From Bolinopsis microptera (lineage: Eukaryota > Ctenophora > Tentaculata > Lobata > Bolinopsidae): 64,000 nt of DNA. Of the stretch, positions 43,263-56,200 are shown in pieces (positions within the stretch are counted from its first letter, which is position 1; every line of letters starts with the position of its first letter). The notes beneath the pieces were generated by a model. It had not been told where the DNA came from and made no database searches. It worked only from the letters and a program-made list of their open reading frames with translations. The stretch lies in contig NC_087078.1 in assembly GCF_026151205.1 (NCBI RefSeq), positions 16,137,118 to 16,201,117 on the forward strand, read 5' to 3'. A program made the position numbers and the translations under genes.

Positions 43263-43651
43263 TGAGTTCTCCACATCCGGCTCTCCGGGTATACTCTCAA
43301 AACTCGTCACGCCATACTGCGTGACGGCACAACGCATCTGCTTGTACCACGTGACACGCCGTCTCGCCAATAAGCACTCCACTAGCAGTCACCCTGCGTC
43401 CGCGAGGACCAACCACAGGTCTGGCTGTTAGTCAGGTGCAAAGTGAGCGGACGGCTCGTTACAGACAGTTAGTCTGACAGTAGTTCTGCCAGCCAACCGA
43501 CTTACACTCAAAATGTGTAACTCCCAAATACGAACATATAAAAACATTGGTTATTATATACCCGGAAATACATACTAAATTCTACGTCCCTTAAACGTTA
43601 TACTAAAACTAAGATATCCCAAAAGATATCTCTAAATACCATATTACAACA
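43263..43651 (-). repeat. LTR (5' LTR of the minus-strand element)
   Basis: 389 bp, paired with 40440-40828. The frame at 43173-43382 is incidental. Confidence 0.9.
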
Positions 43652-44130
43652 AGTACATTGTACATGCATAATTAAAATTCTGATCGGCTTCAAATTCAAT
43701 CATTTCAAGCCTCAATTTTATGAGCATTTTAATCAGGCAGATTCGGAGTTATAATTATTTCTATTGCAGACTAAAATACCACAATTTTAGCGATTTGCTC
43801 ATGCATTGGTAAAAGTGGCATATTCACTTTCAGTCAGTGATCGACAGATATATATCATATACATATGTTGTAGCGCGATGCACTACTGGGTCGCGCGCGC
43901 GCATCCAATAATGCTTCTCGCAACATTCGGTAGATCGGCGAGATGCACCACTGCCTCACCGAGCTGCGAAGGATTGACATCGTGAATCAAATATATATGC
44001 TTACCTAAACACAAGGAAATGTTTTCAAAGGTAAAATTTCGAAATCGTTGAAATTACCTCCTTATTAATGAAGTTATGAATTTACATTTCGAATTTTTAA
44101 AGTAGCCTGACATATTTATAATCAAAAAGA
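43652..44130. other. Intergenic DNA with GC-rich dispersed repeat
   Basis: About 43870-43985 (TGTAGCGCGATGCACTACTG…) is a relative of 4065-4180. Otherwise no feature. Confidence 0.5.
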
Positions 44131-44675
44131 GATGATATTTGACCAAAACCCATAATCACGGTTAGAGTGGACCGCTGCCATGAGTGCCTTTCTTTCCTAA
44201 ACAAAAGGAAATGATATTAATTTGAATAACCGTCCGCAAATGCAAAATGATACCGAGAATGAAAATGAAATCGGTCGCTCGCTTTTCCCATTCATTCACG
44301 GCTTACGAATTTTAATAAGTTTCAATTAATTACATCAATCGCATGCTGTAAAAATCTTTTTGGGTTGCTTTCGGGTCGATACCTAGTATTACGGGATAAG
44401 AGCGGTAGTTAGTGTCCAATTAGCTGTTGTTTATTGAATATTTATTGCCGAGTACAGCCGCCTTCGGGTAGTTTTTCTTAATCTATTACAATTGTAAATG
44501 AACCATGAAGGGGAAATATGCGAGCGGCCGATTTCATTCTCGGTATCATTTTGCATTTGCGGATGGTTATTCAAATTAATATGTAGTATTATTTCATTTT
44601 GTCTGGGAAAGAGAGACACTGGCAGCGGTCCACTCTACCCATGATTATGGGTTTTAATTTTGGTCAAATAATATT
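44131..44675. mobile_element. Palindromic MITE / fold-back repeat
   Basis: Left arm 44131-44290 and right arm about 44513-44672 are inverted copies (shared GAGTGGACCGCTGCCA, GCAAATGCAAAATGATACCG). The loop is about 220 bp. No coding capacity. Clear target duplications were not identified. Confidence 0.75.
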
Positions 44676-47336
44676 ATATATACTTGATACTTCACGACAA
44701 TCTGTTGTAAAGCAGAGGTTCCAGAAAACCCACTTCCCGATATTCTTGAAACTTTAAACTTTTTTTACAGTCGATTTGGCTAACTAAACGTCTGGACGCA
44801 CTGCAAAAGTTTAAACGTCTAACTCAATTTTAACATGGTTTTTAAGGCACCTAAATGTAGCGATTTTGGGTTTTTTAACCGAATTTCGTTGTTCGTAGAA
44901 CAGTGCTGGTATGGTGCGTATTTTGCGCAAATTTCTAAAAACCTCCACATGACTAATTCTTATTCTTGCCATTTTTTCCCTACTCTTGCCGAAGGCAAAA
45001 AGATCGTAGGGAATAAGTAATCGGGTTTGGATATATGAGGTGGCCCGACGGTCCTACGGTGTCGACAAAAGTCTGCTCCTTCGCAATATAAACCACTCCC
45101 TATAATTATGTGTATTGGAAGCGTATGTTATGCTGCGCGCAACGCTAGCCATGTGTTAATTAATTACAGTGAAGATCCTCATTCGCAAAGTTATTTTCCG
45201 CAATTTTCTGGATTCATTTATTGTTGATGCGCGCGGCGCTACATTGGTCAAATAAATCGTCAATTTTAACCATGCGCGAATCCCACTCATTTATTATTTT
45301 TTCCAGTCACACTTTTCACTCGAAAGAATTAATGGTACAAAATACAAGTACATTGCGTCGTAGGGAAAATTAAATAAATCGTGCGTGGTTTAACCGCGGC
45401 GAAATTCTTGTTGACATTGAATTATAATGTTTTGAACTTAAATTTAGAATATGCCTGCTTAACGACTTTCGAGGAGTCCTACTCCTAACGCCTGGAAAAA
45501 ATAAAGGGGGTATAATAGTATTGGGGGTAAATAGTATATATAGTGAGTATAATGGCAACGCCAACAGTCATGCTTGCGCCATGCTTGACATACGTTGCAT
45601 GCCACTTTTCGCGCGCAAAGCGCGCGCCGCCGACGGCGCTACTAATTCACGAAAATCGCGCTATATTTATATTTCGCATTGGATATATAGATGACCAATG
45701 ATATCGCAGTATTAAAGTCATGTGATACCGCGATGTAATGAGCTAGCTGGCGTCTGCCTAAGATCATATTTATGCTTTCTCCTCTTTTATCACTCGATAG
45801 TGGTAACTCGTTACATATGCTTTGTGCTTATACTTTTTTGTTTAACCTGTTGTTCAATTTGTTTAACATTTCTTTGGTTATTTCAAACCACTTCAATCCC
45901 CAAATTTATACATCTAACTATCTCTCTGGTTGCTTCCATCTCGTTAAAGCCAAGGCTCGACCGGGACTGCTTTTTTGGCCGGGACTGGGGAAAAGTGCCG
46001 GGACCAGGATTAAGACCAGGACCGGGATTAGGGATCAGGATTAAGCCGCAATCCTGGTCTTATCACAAGTTGGGCATTCTCCAGTACTGTTTGTGGTTTG
46101 GCTATTATGGCTAATCACCTCCAATCCAACCTCATGTTGATGTAGTAGAATCTTCACTCAATCTACTTCTAGTTTTCTTCGATTCTGCTACCTCCATTCT
46201 AGCTCTTTTGAGCATTCTCTGAATGCTACTTCCTGCTCTATCTAGCTTCCACCAACGCTCAATAATTGTTATTATGCTACCACTAGCACTTGCAAATGTT
46301 AGCCCTATCCAGCTCAGCAACCTCAGACTTGTTCCTACTCTGTCCAGCTATCACCAGCACTTGCAAATTACAAAAATCATTGACATACGTTGCATGCCAC
46401 TTTTCGCGTAACATTAACAATCTATTCGTTAGTGTGTTTTCCATTTGTCTCATGCTGTTCAATTATGTGTTTATATAATTTTATAATCCATATCTATGGA
46501 CATTTAATTGACCTCATACTCAATTGTTAGTTATTAGAATTGTAGGCTTAACGGAGAAATAAAAGAGTAACGTGATAACTCTTACTTCGTATTATAGATT
46601 ATGCTAGTTAAGTATTTAGCTAACAAAGCTACTTGTCTATGTTACTGAAGGAAGTTGGGACAAACTCTAAAGAGGAACTGCGAACCCTGATGCGGGACAG
46701 GGATATATGGAGGGGGTTTTCTGGCGTAGATCGGACTTAGCTCCGACATAGTTAGCTAATTAGTGATTCACTCCCGGCGCGAGAACAAAGCGCCAGGAAA
46801 ATAAGACAATTTTTCGCGCAAACTTGTAAATTTACTTACGCCGCGCAGAGGTGTTCCTTCCTGGTGTATCCATATTATCCCTGATATTGGGATACGAAAC
46901 ATGTATCAACGCCATGCCAGCACTGTGATTTCAGTGTTCAGGTGATCGAGACAGTTTTTCGCCAATATCTTGCCAGGGAAGTATTTTTGATTTTAACCTT
47001 ATGTGAATGTCATGCAATGTAGGTGATTTGGAATCATCATCCGAAAATACATCGATTCAAGTTGGTTTCACTTTTAGAAAAATCTTGAAGATCGATTTAC
47101 TTTTAGCACGCTTGATTTTTACTTCATACTTGAAAACTTTTCGACGAAATATTTTTAAAATTGTTGTTCAAAATGTCCAGAAACGTCTATTAGTATTAAA
47201 GCAACCTTTTGATAGTCTGAACTGTTCATTATCCTTTGATCAAATTAAAAACTCTGTAAAACCCAAATTTAAAATTAAGGTGTAAAACGGCAAAAATACA
47301 AATTTCCCAACCCAAAAAAATTAGCTGTAGGTTTAA
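44676..47336. other. Non-coding, repeat-rich DNA
   Basis: A 27-bp direct repeat GACATACGTTGCATGCCACT… occurs at about 45587 and 46380. A GC-rich run of GGGACCAGGA-like units lies at 45955-46040, and GCGCGC palindromes near 45612-45628. Short frames here show no recognisable domains. Confidence 0.5.
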
Positions 47337-48098
47337 TAGTGAAGTCATTCCCGATCTCATTTTAATTCCCGGGATTCGGGATCAATCCCGACCAAAATAA
47401 ATCCCGGGATTCCCGAAAATCGGGAAAAATTTCCCGGATTCCCGAAAATCGGGAATTTCCCGGGATTTCCCGGAAAAAAGTGAACTTGAAGCAGTATAGA
47501 GTGTCATTTGCAATTTTGATTAGAATTTTTTGGACTTATCAATATCAAACTCAAAGATGTTCGCTCGTGAAAAGATAAATCTACTGATATTTCATGATCC
47601 ACCTCAGCCCAGGTTCTTCATCGCTCACTGATTCTGAGTCATTATCTCTATCTTCATCGTCGATCAGGTAGTCACCTAAAACAGTCAACTCTGCCAAGTC
47701 AGGGTCTTCAGTGGTATTTTCCTTGACTTTAGATTTTTTTACAGAACTAAAGACAAATTGGTCGGATCAGGCAGCTAGCTGCTAGATCAAGATGCGCGCA
47801 TATTTTACAACAGTGTCAGTACAACGTAACATAAAATAAAAGCACGTGTGGCGATGATTGTTATGATTATATCATGATCATTATTTATTTATATTACCCA
47901 GCGTGAGCATCGAAGATTCGAGCATTAGCAAGCTTATCTAGGCGCTAAATTTAAAAAAATTACGTTGCATAAAATTTCCCGAAATTCGGGAAATAAAAAA
48001 ATTCCCCGGTCGGGAATTTCAGGTCAAAAATGGTCGGGAAATCCCGGGATCGGGAATTCCCGACATCGGGATTCGATTGACTTCACTAGTAGGTTATA
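47327..48098. mobile_element. hAT-like non-autonomous element
   Basis: Element 47337-48088 (752 bp) begins TAGTGAAGTCA and ends TTGACTTCACTA, with TCCCGGGATT-rich inverted subterminal regions. The flanks GTAGGTTT(AA) and GTAGGTTA(TA) suggest a diverged 8-bp duplication. The YAGNG terminus and 8-bp duplication fit hAT. An internal minus-strand stretch (47595-47730) reads as an acidic Asp/Glu/Ser tail, possibly the end of a lost transposase. Confidence 0.65.
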
Positions 48099-48630
48099 AA
48101 CTTACAAAAAAAATGCGGTCACATTTTTTCTTTATTTATAAGGCGAAGAATATTTTCGTGCTGAAAATTAGACGAAATGAAAAGTCTGAATTCAGGTCGC
48201 TGAATAAATTAGAAATTAATTCAAAATTGGACACAAATGCGATACAACAAAAAGCTTTTAAAATAAAACAGATTAATTGCCTAATTTTTATGATATTGTG
48301 CACGAAATGGTGACCTCCTGACCACTTACGTTAAAATGTGTCTTCGTCGGTTGATTTACAAATTAAAGTTTGATTAAAAAGTCGGTCCGAGGGAACTATT
48401 CAGTAAACCATATTTGGTAAATTTAAGCTGTTATGTGGATTCTCCTCTACCTAGCTATAAATATAATTCTGAAATACGAGTTTTAATATTTCATCCAAAA
48501 TCAAAACTTGTAATGACCAAATGCAAAATGTGATATTGTAGAATTGTCTTAACCTTTCAATCAACTGATGAAGACACATTTATAATAATTATATGCTTAA
48601 ACCATAAAACCAACTTCATGATCACTGAGT

Positions 48631-48718
48631 ATATCCCATATCGGTATCCCATATCGGTATCCCATATCGGTATCCCATATCGGTATCCCATATCGGTATC
48701 CCATATCGGTATCCCATT
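48631..48718. repeat. 13-bp minisatellite
   Basis: About six and a half copies of CCCATATCGGTAT. Confidence 0.9.
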
Positions 48719-49420
48719 CCTTAACAAAACCCAGCTAGAACTGTCTGCTAGCATGTGAGTAGACCCCATCAAATCATGTATCTCAGACTTTTGTATTTTA
48801 CAAATCCAACCAACGGACTATAAGATAGGCTACATAACGAATAAATTAAAAGGGCGTTTAACTTGGGTGCCTGATTTCTGATAATTTAAACTTCAAACGA
48901 ATCCTACAAACTCTTAGTAACCTATTTTCCAGGAATTAGTTGGTCTGAAATTAGATGCTTGATGTTGTTGGCACCGCCAGTCAACAATATACATTTAAAT
49001 ACATTACCTATTGCAGTATTGCTGCATTAGCAGCCAAGTATACCCTAATGATAATGATAAAGAAGTACTGATTGTACATTTCTGAGAACCTACATATTTT
49101 AATGTCTTCTCAAAGACAGGATAATTTAACTGGATATTTTTGAGACCTCTCTTTAAAATGAAAGTTCCCAAAACGCATAACCAAGCTTTTAAGTAAACTA
49201 AACAGTTAAACATTTAAAATCACATTCATAAAAACATCAGCACATTCATTTCATCATTTTTATAACCCTTTAAATTACACGCGGCATCAAAATAAACAAA
49301 ATATAATAATAATTAAAAATCTCAACGAACGATGTTTAACTAATAAAGCCCTCCAACAAAACCCTGTGTTGCTAAAAGCGGAGAGGCGGTCCACGTTTGT
49401 TTGACAAGTGTTGGCGCTCA

Positions 49421-49484
49421 GCCAATCAGATTGAAGATAATCCAACACGTGTCAGCGCTGAGCCAATCAGATTGAATATAAAAC
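49421..49484 (+). promoter_or_regulatory. Two CCAAT boxes and a TATA box
   Basis: GCCAATCAGATTGAA is repeated at 49421 and 49462, and TATAAAAC follows at 49477-49484. The spacing is promoter-like for plus-strand transcription, but no convincing coding sequence follows. It could also be the U3 of a degraded retroelement. Confidence 0.4.
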
Positions 49485-49821
49485 AAACTAATCAAGTACA
49501 CAATCTGCAAACGGGCGCCAATCTACCGCTGGTAGCAACATCGTTATCATTCAATCTGCAAGAATCAGATCGGAATCATAATAATAATCGTTCACAACAC
49601 AAACAATGAAACACTAATTAAACCTCGTGACTCTATCAGCGTGTCACGTGTCTGTAGGTGTGTATTTATCACGTGGCTATACTTTGACTGAGCCTTTGCG
49701 ACCTGAAGTGGGAACGAGCGTTATTTGATATACAATTTCAAATGGGGGATTTTTTTTCAGGATGCTCTTTTTGGTCTAAGTAAAAAGAAAAACTATCACA
49801 CAATTGTCCAATATACACTAG

Positions 49822-49871
49822 TGACGTCATGAAATATACACTAGTGACGTCATGAAACACTAGTGACGTCA
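49822..49871. promoter_or_regulatory. Three tandem TGACGTCA (CRE/ATF) sites
   Basis: TGACGTCA at 49822-49829, 49845-49852 and 49864-49871, each within ACTAGTGACGTCATGAAA. Perfect 8-bp palindromes like this are CREB/ATF sites in animals. Arisen by tandem duplication. Function unproven. Confidence 0.5.
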
Positions 49872-50231
49872 TGAAATATAAAGTACAGGTTGTCAGCAAA
49901 ATTTCAAATTTATACTTTGATCAATTGAGTCCAATAAAGTCAGCAGCAACCCTGACCAAACCCGCAGGATCAGTTGTTCGGCTGTTTGTAAGTTTGTTTG
50001 TCAGTTTAAGTGTAATATCGTCTGTCTCACTATCTTTTGTACTGCGTTGTTTTATTTAAATTTGATTTTGTATTGACCATAGTATTTACCATGAAAAAAT
50101 TCGATTCAAATAAAGATCAGCTAGTATGTCTATTGTCTGTTCACAAAACAATCAGAATTATTAGATAGAAAGAATAGAATGATTTGATTGATTAATTAAA
50201 CTGATTAACAGGCTAATTGATGGTTAATTAC

Positions 50232-53200
50232 CTAAGAGTTCCCGCCAGTAGTGGGTTCATGGCGTACAACCAGGCGTCGATGTCCTCACTTGAGCTACCT
50301 TGGAGATAATAAATATTCGCTCCCCTTACCAACCTGAGTTAATTTTATATAAGAGCAGAAGAAAGTATTTTAAGTAAGAAAGTATTTACATAGCAAAAAC
50401 TCGGACCAAATCCGACGTAATAAAAAAAAGCTAAAACGCTCATCGCTAACAAAACTCAAAGTGGAAAAAACTGCGATTTGTAAAGAGCCCAAACCTAAAG
50501 ACACCCAGTTTGAGGTCACTGTTGGGTTTGGTGAGGGAGATCCGGCAAGTTGAGAGGTTGAGAACCCACCGAGGACACGGGTCTTTGTCCGTGTTGTACA
50601 GTATCAAGAACGGGCGCTGTATGACCTGAGGGAAAGGAATTAGTACCTGACACCTGAATCAACTTCTTTTGAACAGCTCTGTTAAGTAGAAAGTAGAAAG
50701 CTACACAGTATCAAATAATTTATAGTCGCACAAAGATGACTCACACAAAAGCGTCTGTCCCAGGTTCTTGATTCCATGTTCATGAAGTGTAACCAGCCTC
50801 GTTTACTGATCTCGTTACTCAATCTAAACTCCAGCAGCTCCGGGGTCAGGAGCTCGTCCAGCTCTGCTTCTGTAGAGTCGTAGGAGCAGTTATCTTCCTC
50901 GTACATAGGGGCTGCTGGGAGGGACGTTGTTAACGGGAGTGTGTGACATTTTGAGGACATATTTGGGGAGGGAATACTGAATCCGTCTCAATAATCAATC
51001 TTGAAAGAAGAAGAATATCCTATTGCTCTAAATCAGAACACAGTTTCTTAGTGTATTATACCTGGAGGAGTACGCCGGGCTTCAGCCTCCAATTCTCGAG
51101 TAGCTAGGGTACTCAACAAACAGGGCCTCTTTAACCTCTCATAGCACCTGAATAAGAGGAAGGTTAGTGGGCTATTAGTTAACATCTGCTCTACATACCA
51201 ATCTTACACTCCACCTTGATTCAGGTCAGCACCTGAAGTCATCTGCATACCTGGTAAGGAGCTGTTATCTGCATACCTGGTAAGGAGCTGTTATCTGCAT
51301 ACCTGGTAAGGAGCTGTGTTTGTCGCTCATTATATTCCACTTCATCTTCCACTTCTTTCTTCACTACCTCTCTCCTCTTCTTCTCCCTCCTTTCTCGCCT
51401 TCTCGTCCTCCCTGAAAAGATCTTGTTTGAAATTGAAAATAATACCAGATTCTGCTCACACCAATGTTATTAAGCATTGTTGATGTTCTTTGTATATCTA
51501 TGTCAAAAAATCTGAAGCTCCGCTAACAGGAACTAATATTAAACCGTAATATCTTCCCAGTCTCACCTCCGCTGCTGCCCTCGCTGCTGGCCTTGTCCCG
51601 TATCTTGTCCGAGAGAGCCAGTGCCTGACGAGTGTCCTCTACAGTGGACAGGTAGGACAATCTCTCCAGAGACAGCTGGTTATCCGATATGAGATCCTCA
51701 CCGTGCGCGCGCCACTCTCCTAGCACCTCCTCACCACGTACGTACGTGCTGGAAGTGTCCTGGAAATTAGGAGAGATTAGTAGGAGAGTTAATTAGAAGA
51801 GAAACTTTTTGAAAAATAAGGATTAAGAAAAAGGACAAACTATATGATCAGAGAAGTAACAACAGTTTGGAAATGTCACCAACCCATATGACGATAAAAT
51901 TACAGAAATACCTGGAGAACCATAGGAGAAGAGTTTTCAGTAGCAATAGTCTTACAGAGCATCATCTCGTGCATGCAGAAACTAGCGTAGGAGTCTGCTG
52001 TGCGGAGAGTGGTTGCTGTGAACAGTTTCTTGAGGGATCTCAACATGGCACTGTCGTTACGACCCTGAGGGTTGGGGTTTTAAGTTCTAAGTTTTTTATT
52101 TCTTGTAAGTTAATGAGTGTGAACACCAAATTTGAACAAGCCTGAGCCCGCGGACATGGCCGCGCAGGGTGGTATGTTAGTTTCTGTATCATAGATCTTT
52201 AATAGGAGACGAATGAGCAACAGTTCAAGTATAAAGATTTTGTGAACATCATCAGATAACAATACAAATTAATAACATATAATCATTACTTGATTAATAA
52301 CATATAATCATAACTTGTCTGCACGGATCCAGAAAGCCTCAGGAGCATTCAATCAGCTCGGTAATATTTGGAAGAATCGCAATATCCAAACTAACACCAA
52401 AATACGGATATATGTTGCAGCGGTTCTAACAATATTACTTTATGGAAGCGAAGTCTGGAACACTACTTCAAAGCAACTACATCGCTTCGAAGTTTTTCAT
52501 CAAAACTGTTTGAGGAGAATCCTTCGAATTAAGTGGTTCCACCGGACGAGCAATGTTCAAGTGTTGGAGCGGGCAAGAATAAACCCGGTTATAACCTACA
52601 TCAGTGCCAACCGTCTTCGCTGGTTTGGACATGTTTCTGCCGTGAATGCCGGACACCAGGCTACCAAAGTATCTATTTGACTGGACACCTGCTCACGGTT
52701 GAAGATCACGTGGGCGGCCAAGAAAGAATTGGCGAACCTGTGTCCTAGAAGACGCAGTAACATTTACAGGAGATCCAGACATTGTATTTGATAAGGTCCG
52801 AGAGTTGGCAGGAAACCGAAAGCACTGGAGAGAGATGATACGACATAAGCGGCAATTCCTTGGAGCAGGCCACTCGAATGATTGAGGAGACCTTATCAAG
52901 TATCAAGTAAGTAATCATTACTTAATCAAGTCATCAGAAACATTTAACAACGTAAGGGTTATAGAAAATGTAATCTGAGTATTGTCATACAAGTTTTACA
53001 TAATGAAATGATTATTTTCCTAACGGCTTAAACTTGAAAGTCCTCCAAATCAGAGACACAATGATAAAATTAAAAGAACAGACTTTTTCCTAATATCAAC
53101 ACAAACTTAAATACTGACAAAAATGTATTTTTTTAACTGTCACAAAAAGTCCCCTTTTTTCTCCCCGAGTATTTTTATGATCCGAGTACTTGTAACTAAA

Positions 53201-56200
53201 ACTATTCCCACATTACTACTCGTTAATGTCTGTGATTTCCTGGTTGTCATATCGGCAGCAAGCAAATACACGGCTGATGTACTGCCTATACTGCTCCCTC
53301 AGCTCCTGTTTTCTACAGATAATAATAACTGGATAGAAGGCTGCGTAGACCAAGGGCAAGCTGAACTCGGACAATCCTACAAATATACCCAAACCAATGT
53401 AACTTTTATCCGGTAACCCGGTTTGATAAAAAATGTTCCATAACTTCAACACATTCCAAATGAGCACCATTATTAAAAAAACAAAATGGCAAATGAAGAA
53501 AAGGACTGATAGCATCAGGATGGTTATCGATACATGGCGACCTGTATCTGGCATTTTAGATGAATCCTCCTGTCCGTGGAGGGATTGTCGCACGTACTTC
53601 ATCTGGATGATCATGCATACCAGGACGATAATCGGTGGAGCTACAAGAAATATAACACCACCGGGTATCAAGACGTTGTAGTTCCCTGTGATCAGATATG
53701 CTGTAGGTCCTGCTGGTATTTCAAACATTGTAATCAAATCAGTGTAAGCATTATTATCAAAAACAGTTTCTTGAGTGAATGCTGGAAGCTTCACCGATGC
53801 TACAACAGTGTCAGAAATGTGAAGCAAGATTATAACCAAGCACAAGATCGTGACTATTTTGCGTAATCGTGAAGTGTTGATGATATGAAAGGAGTTCCTT
53901 ATTTTAACAGTAAGAATTACAGTCAGGACCATATTAAAAAGCTTGGCGCAATTATATCCGGGAAGTGCTGTAACCATGTAGTATGAGAGGCTTTTGTAGA
54001 GTGTTTCTGCGTTTACCAGCTTGTAATGGATTAGAATACTAATGACGGATAGCACAAGATCTCCCTGTGCTTTAACAATATCCCCCATTGCAATCCCCAT
54101 AAAGAGACACGGCACAATCTTAGCTTTGTCCTTGTAATAGCTGATGATGATCACACTGTTTTGCACAAGGACAGCGAGACACAGAGGAATGGTGAGCGGG
54201 GCTAACTTGTAGAATGCTCCTTGGAAAACAAGTTCTGTTTCTCTATAATATATGGCTATATCTGACATATTATGATTGTCATCTCTCACGTTGGATAGAT
54301 TCATATTCAAACTTTACTTCCTTGCTGTACGAACTATTGGGATAGACAAGGATAACTTAAATTAACATCAAATTAGGAGTAATTGAAGAACCTACAGTGA
54401 AGGTACTCCAATTATGGATATTCCGGTATAAAACTAATACTAAAGGTATCAAGAAACTATGACGAAAACAGCAAAAAAGTAAGTTATAGAATCAAATTAG
54501 ATCTAAAGATAGCGTTCCTTACAGAGGATGAGATGAGCACAATGCAAAGAAACTGTAGCAACATTGATACGGAGTCTATACTCAAAGCTGATTGGTTAGA
54601 GTCACTGTCACGCGTCAGGAAAAGTAAACCTCCACCTTCTAGAACTCTAGTGCTATCATTGTTATACTTCCTTCTCGTCACATTATACCCTTTCTACTTT
54701 AACTAGCTCAGACCTCGGTATTTACTCAATTCTCACATTGTCTAACTCTATAACTACTGGTTCGAAGTTCTTCAGAAACATGTTTATCATATCTCTTGCT
54801 ATGCCAAGTTAATATAATATAAGGTTATACAATATACATGTTATTATTAGCTATAATGTTGTATTAATAAAGTAAAAAACAAGGATCAGTCGTGACATCA
54901 GGATGGGCTTGCTTCCGCGGGGATCTTGTAGTATTCGTTGTCCCAGTGTGTGTTATAATCTTGTACGGCTCTCAGAAGCTCAGATATGGTCAATGGCCAT
55001 ACATTTTACTGCCATGAACTATCACGCATCCCAAATCCCAATTCTAATCCACGAATGTTTCTTTTTCCCTTACAAATCGGGAAAATTGTTGTTCCGGAGC
55101 GGTACCCTTTCAAGAACATTACGCTCACTCGTCAAAACGTGTCCATCACATGAAACTGGAACAACAACAACAACAACCTGGATGTTAAGACAAATATCCT
55201 TGTTGAAATTCCTCCTACCTGGATGTTAAGACAAATATCCTTGTTGAAATTCCTCCTACCTGGATGTTAAGACAAATATCCTTGTTGAAATTCCTCCTAC
55301 CTGGATGTTAAGACAAATATCCTTGTTGAAATTCCTCCTACCTGGATGTTAAGACAAATATCCTTGTTGAAATTCCTCCTACCTGGATGTTAAGACAAAT
55401 ATCCTTGTTGAAATTCCTCCTACCTGGATGTTAAGACAGATATCCTTGTTGAAATTCCTCCTACCTGGATGTTAAGACAAATATCCTTGTTGAAATTCCT
55501 CCTACCTGGATGTTAAGACAAATATCCTTGTTGAAATTCCTCCTACCTGGATGTTAAGACAAATATCCTTGTTGAAATTCCTCCTACCTGGATGTTAAGA
55601 CAAATATCCTTGTTGAAATTCCTCCTACCTGGATGTTAAGACAAATATCCTTGTTGAAATTCCTCCTACCTGTGTTAAGACAAATATCCTTATTCCTCCT
55701 ACCTGGATGTTAAGACAAATATCCTTGTTGAAATTCCTCCTACCTGGATGTTAAGACAAATATCCTTGTTGAAATTCCTCCTACCTGGATGTTTAGACAA
55801 ATATCCTTGTTGAAATTCCTCCTACCTGGATGTTAAGACAAATATCCTTGTTGAAATTCCTCCTACCTGGATGTTAAGACAAATATCCTTGTTGAAATTC
55901 CTCCTACCTGGATGTTAAGACAGATATCCTTGTTGAAATTCCTCCTACCTGGATGTTAAGACAGATATCCTTGTTGAAATTCCTCCTACCTGGATGTTAA
56001 GACAAATATCCTTGTTGAAATTCCTCCTACCTGTATGTTAAGACAAATATCCTTGTTGAAATTCCTCCTACCTGGATGTTAAGACAAATATCCTTGTTGA
56101 AATTCCTCCTACCTGGATGTTAAGACAAATATCCTTGTTGAAATTCCTCCTACCTGGATGTTAAGACAAATATCCTTGTTGAAATTCCTCCTACCTGGAT

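Larger units (their letters stand above)
40440..43651 (-). mobile_element. Internally deleted LTR retrotransposon (minus orientation)
   Basis: Two 389-bp LTRs (40440-40828 and 43263-43651) with TG...CA ends, nearly identical; the only differences I saw are two near the outer/inner TGAG end. The interior reads on the minus strand: a CCHC zinc-knuckle protein, then a 409-codon frame that looks like leftover pol. No protease, RT core or integrase core is present. I could not see a matching 5-bp target duplication (AGAAG versus AGTAC). A purine-rich GGTAGAGA precedes the 3' LTR. Confidence 0.85.
48089..50231. other. Intergenic DNA downstream of the kinesin gene
   Basis: Contains a 13-bp minisatellite (48631-48718), a CCAAT/TATA promoter-like cluster (49421-49484) and three CRE-type sites (49822-49871). 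The last kinesin exon should lie somewhere here but I could not identify it. The small frames at 49397 and 49871 (+) are not convincing. Confidence 0.45.

Noticed and set aside
40435..43656. 5-bp target duplication around the LTR element
   Set aside because: The flanks AGAAG and AGTAC do not match; either decayed or the ends are slightly misplaced.
54903..55229. 108-codon plus-strand gene
   Set aside because: No recognisable domain, runs into the minisatellite, no supporting signals.
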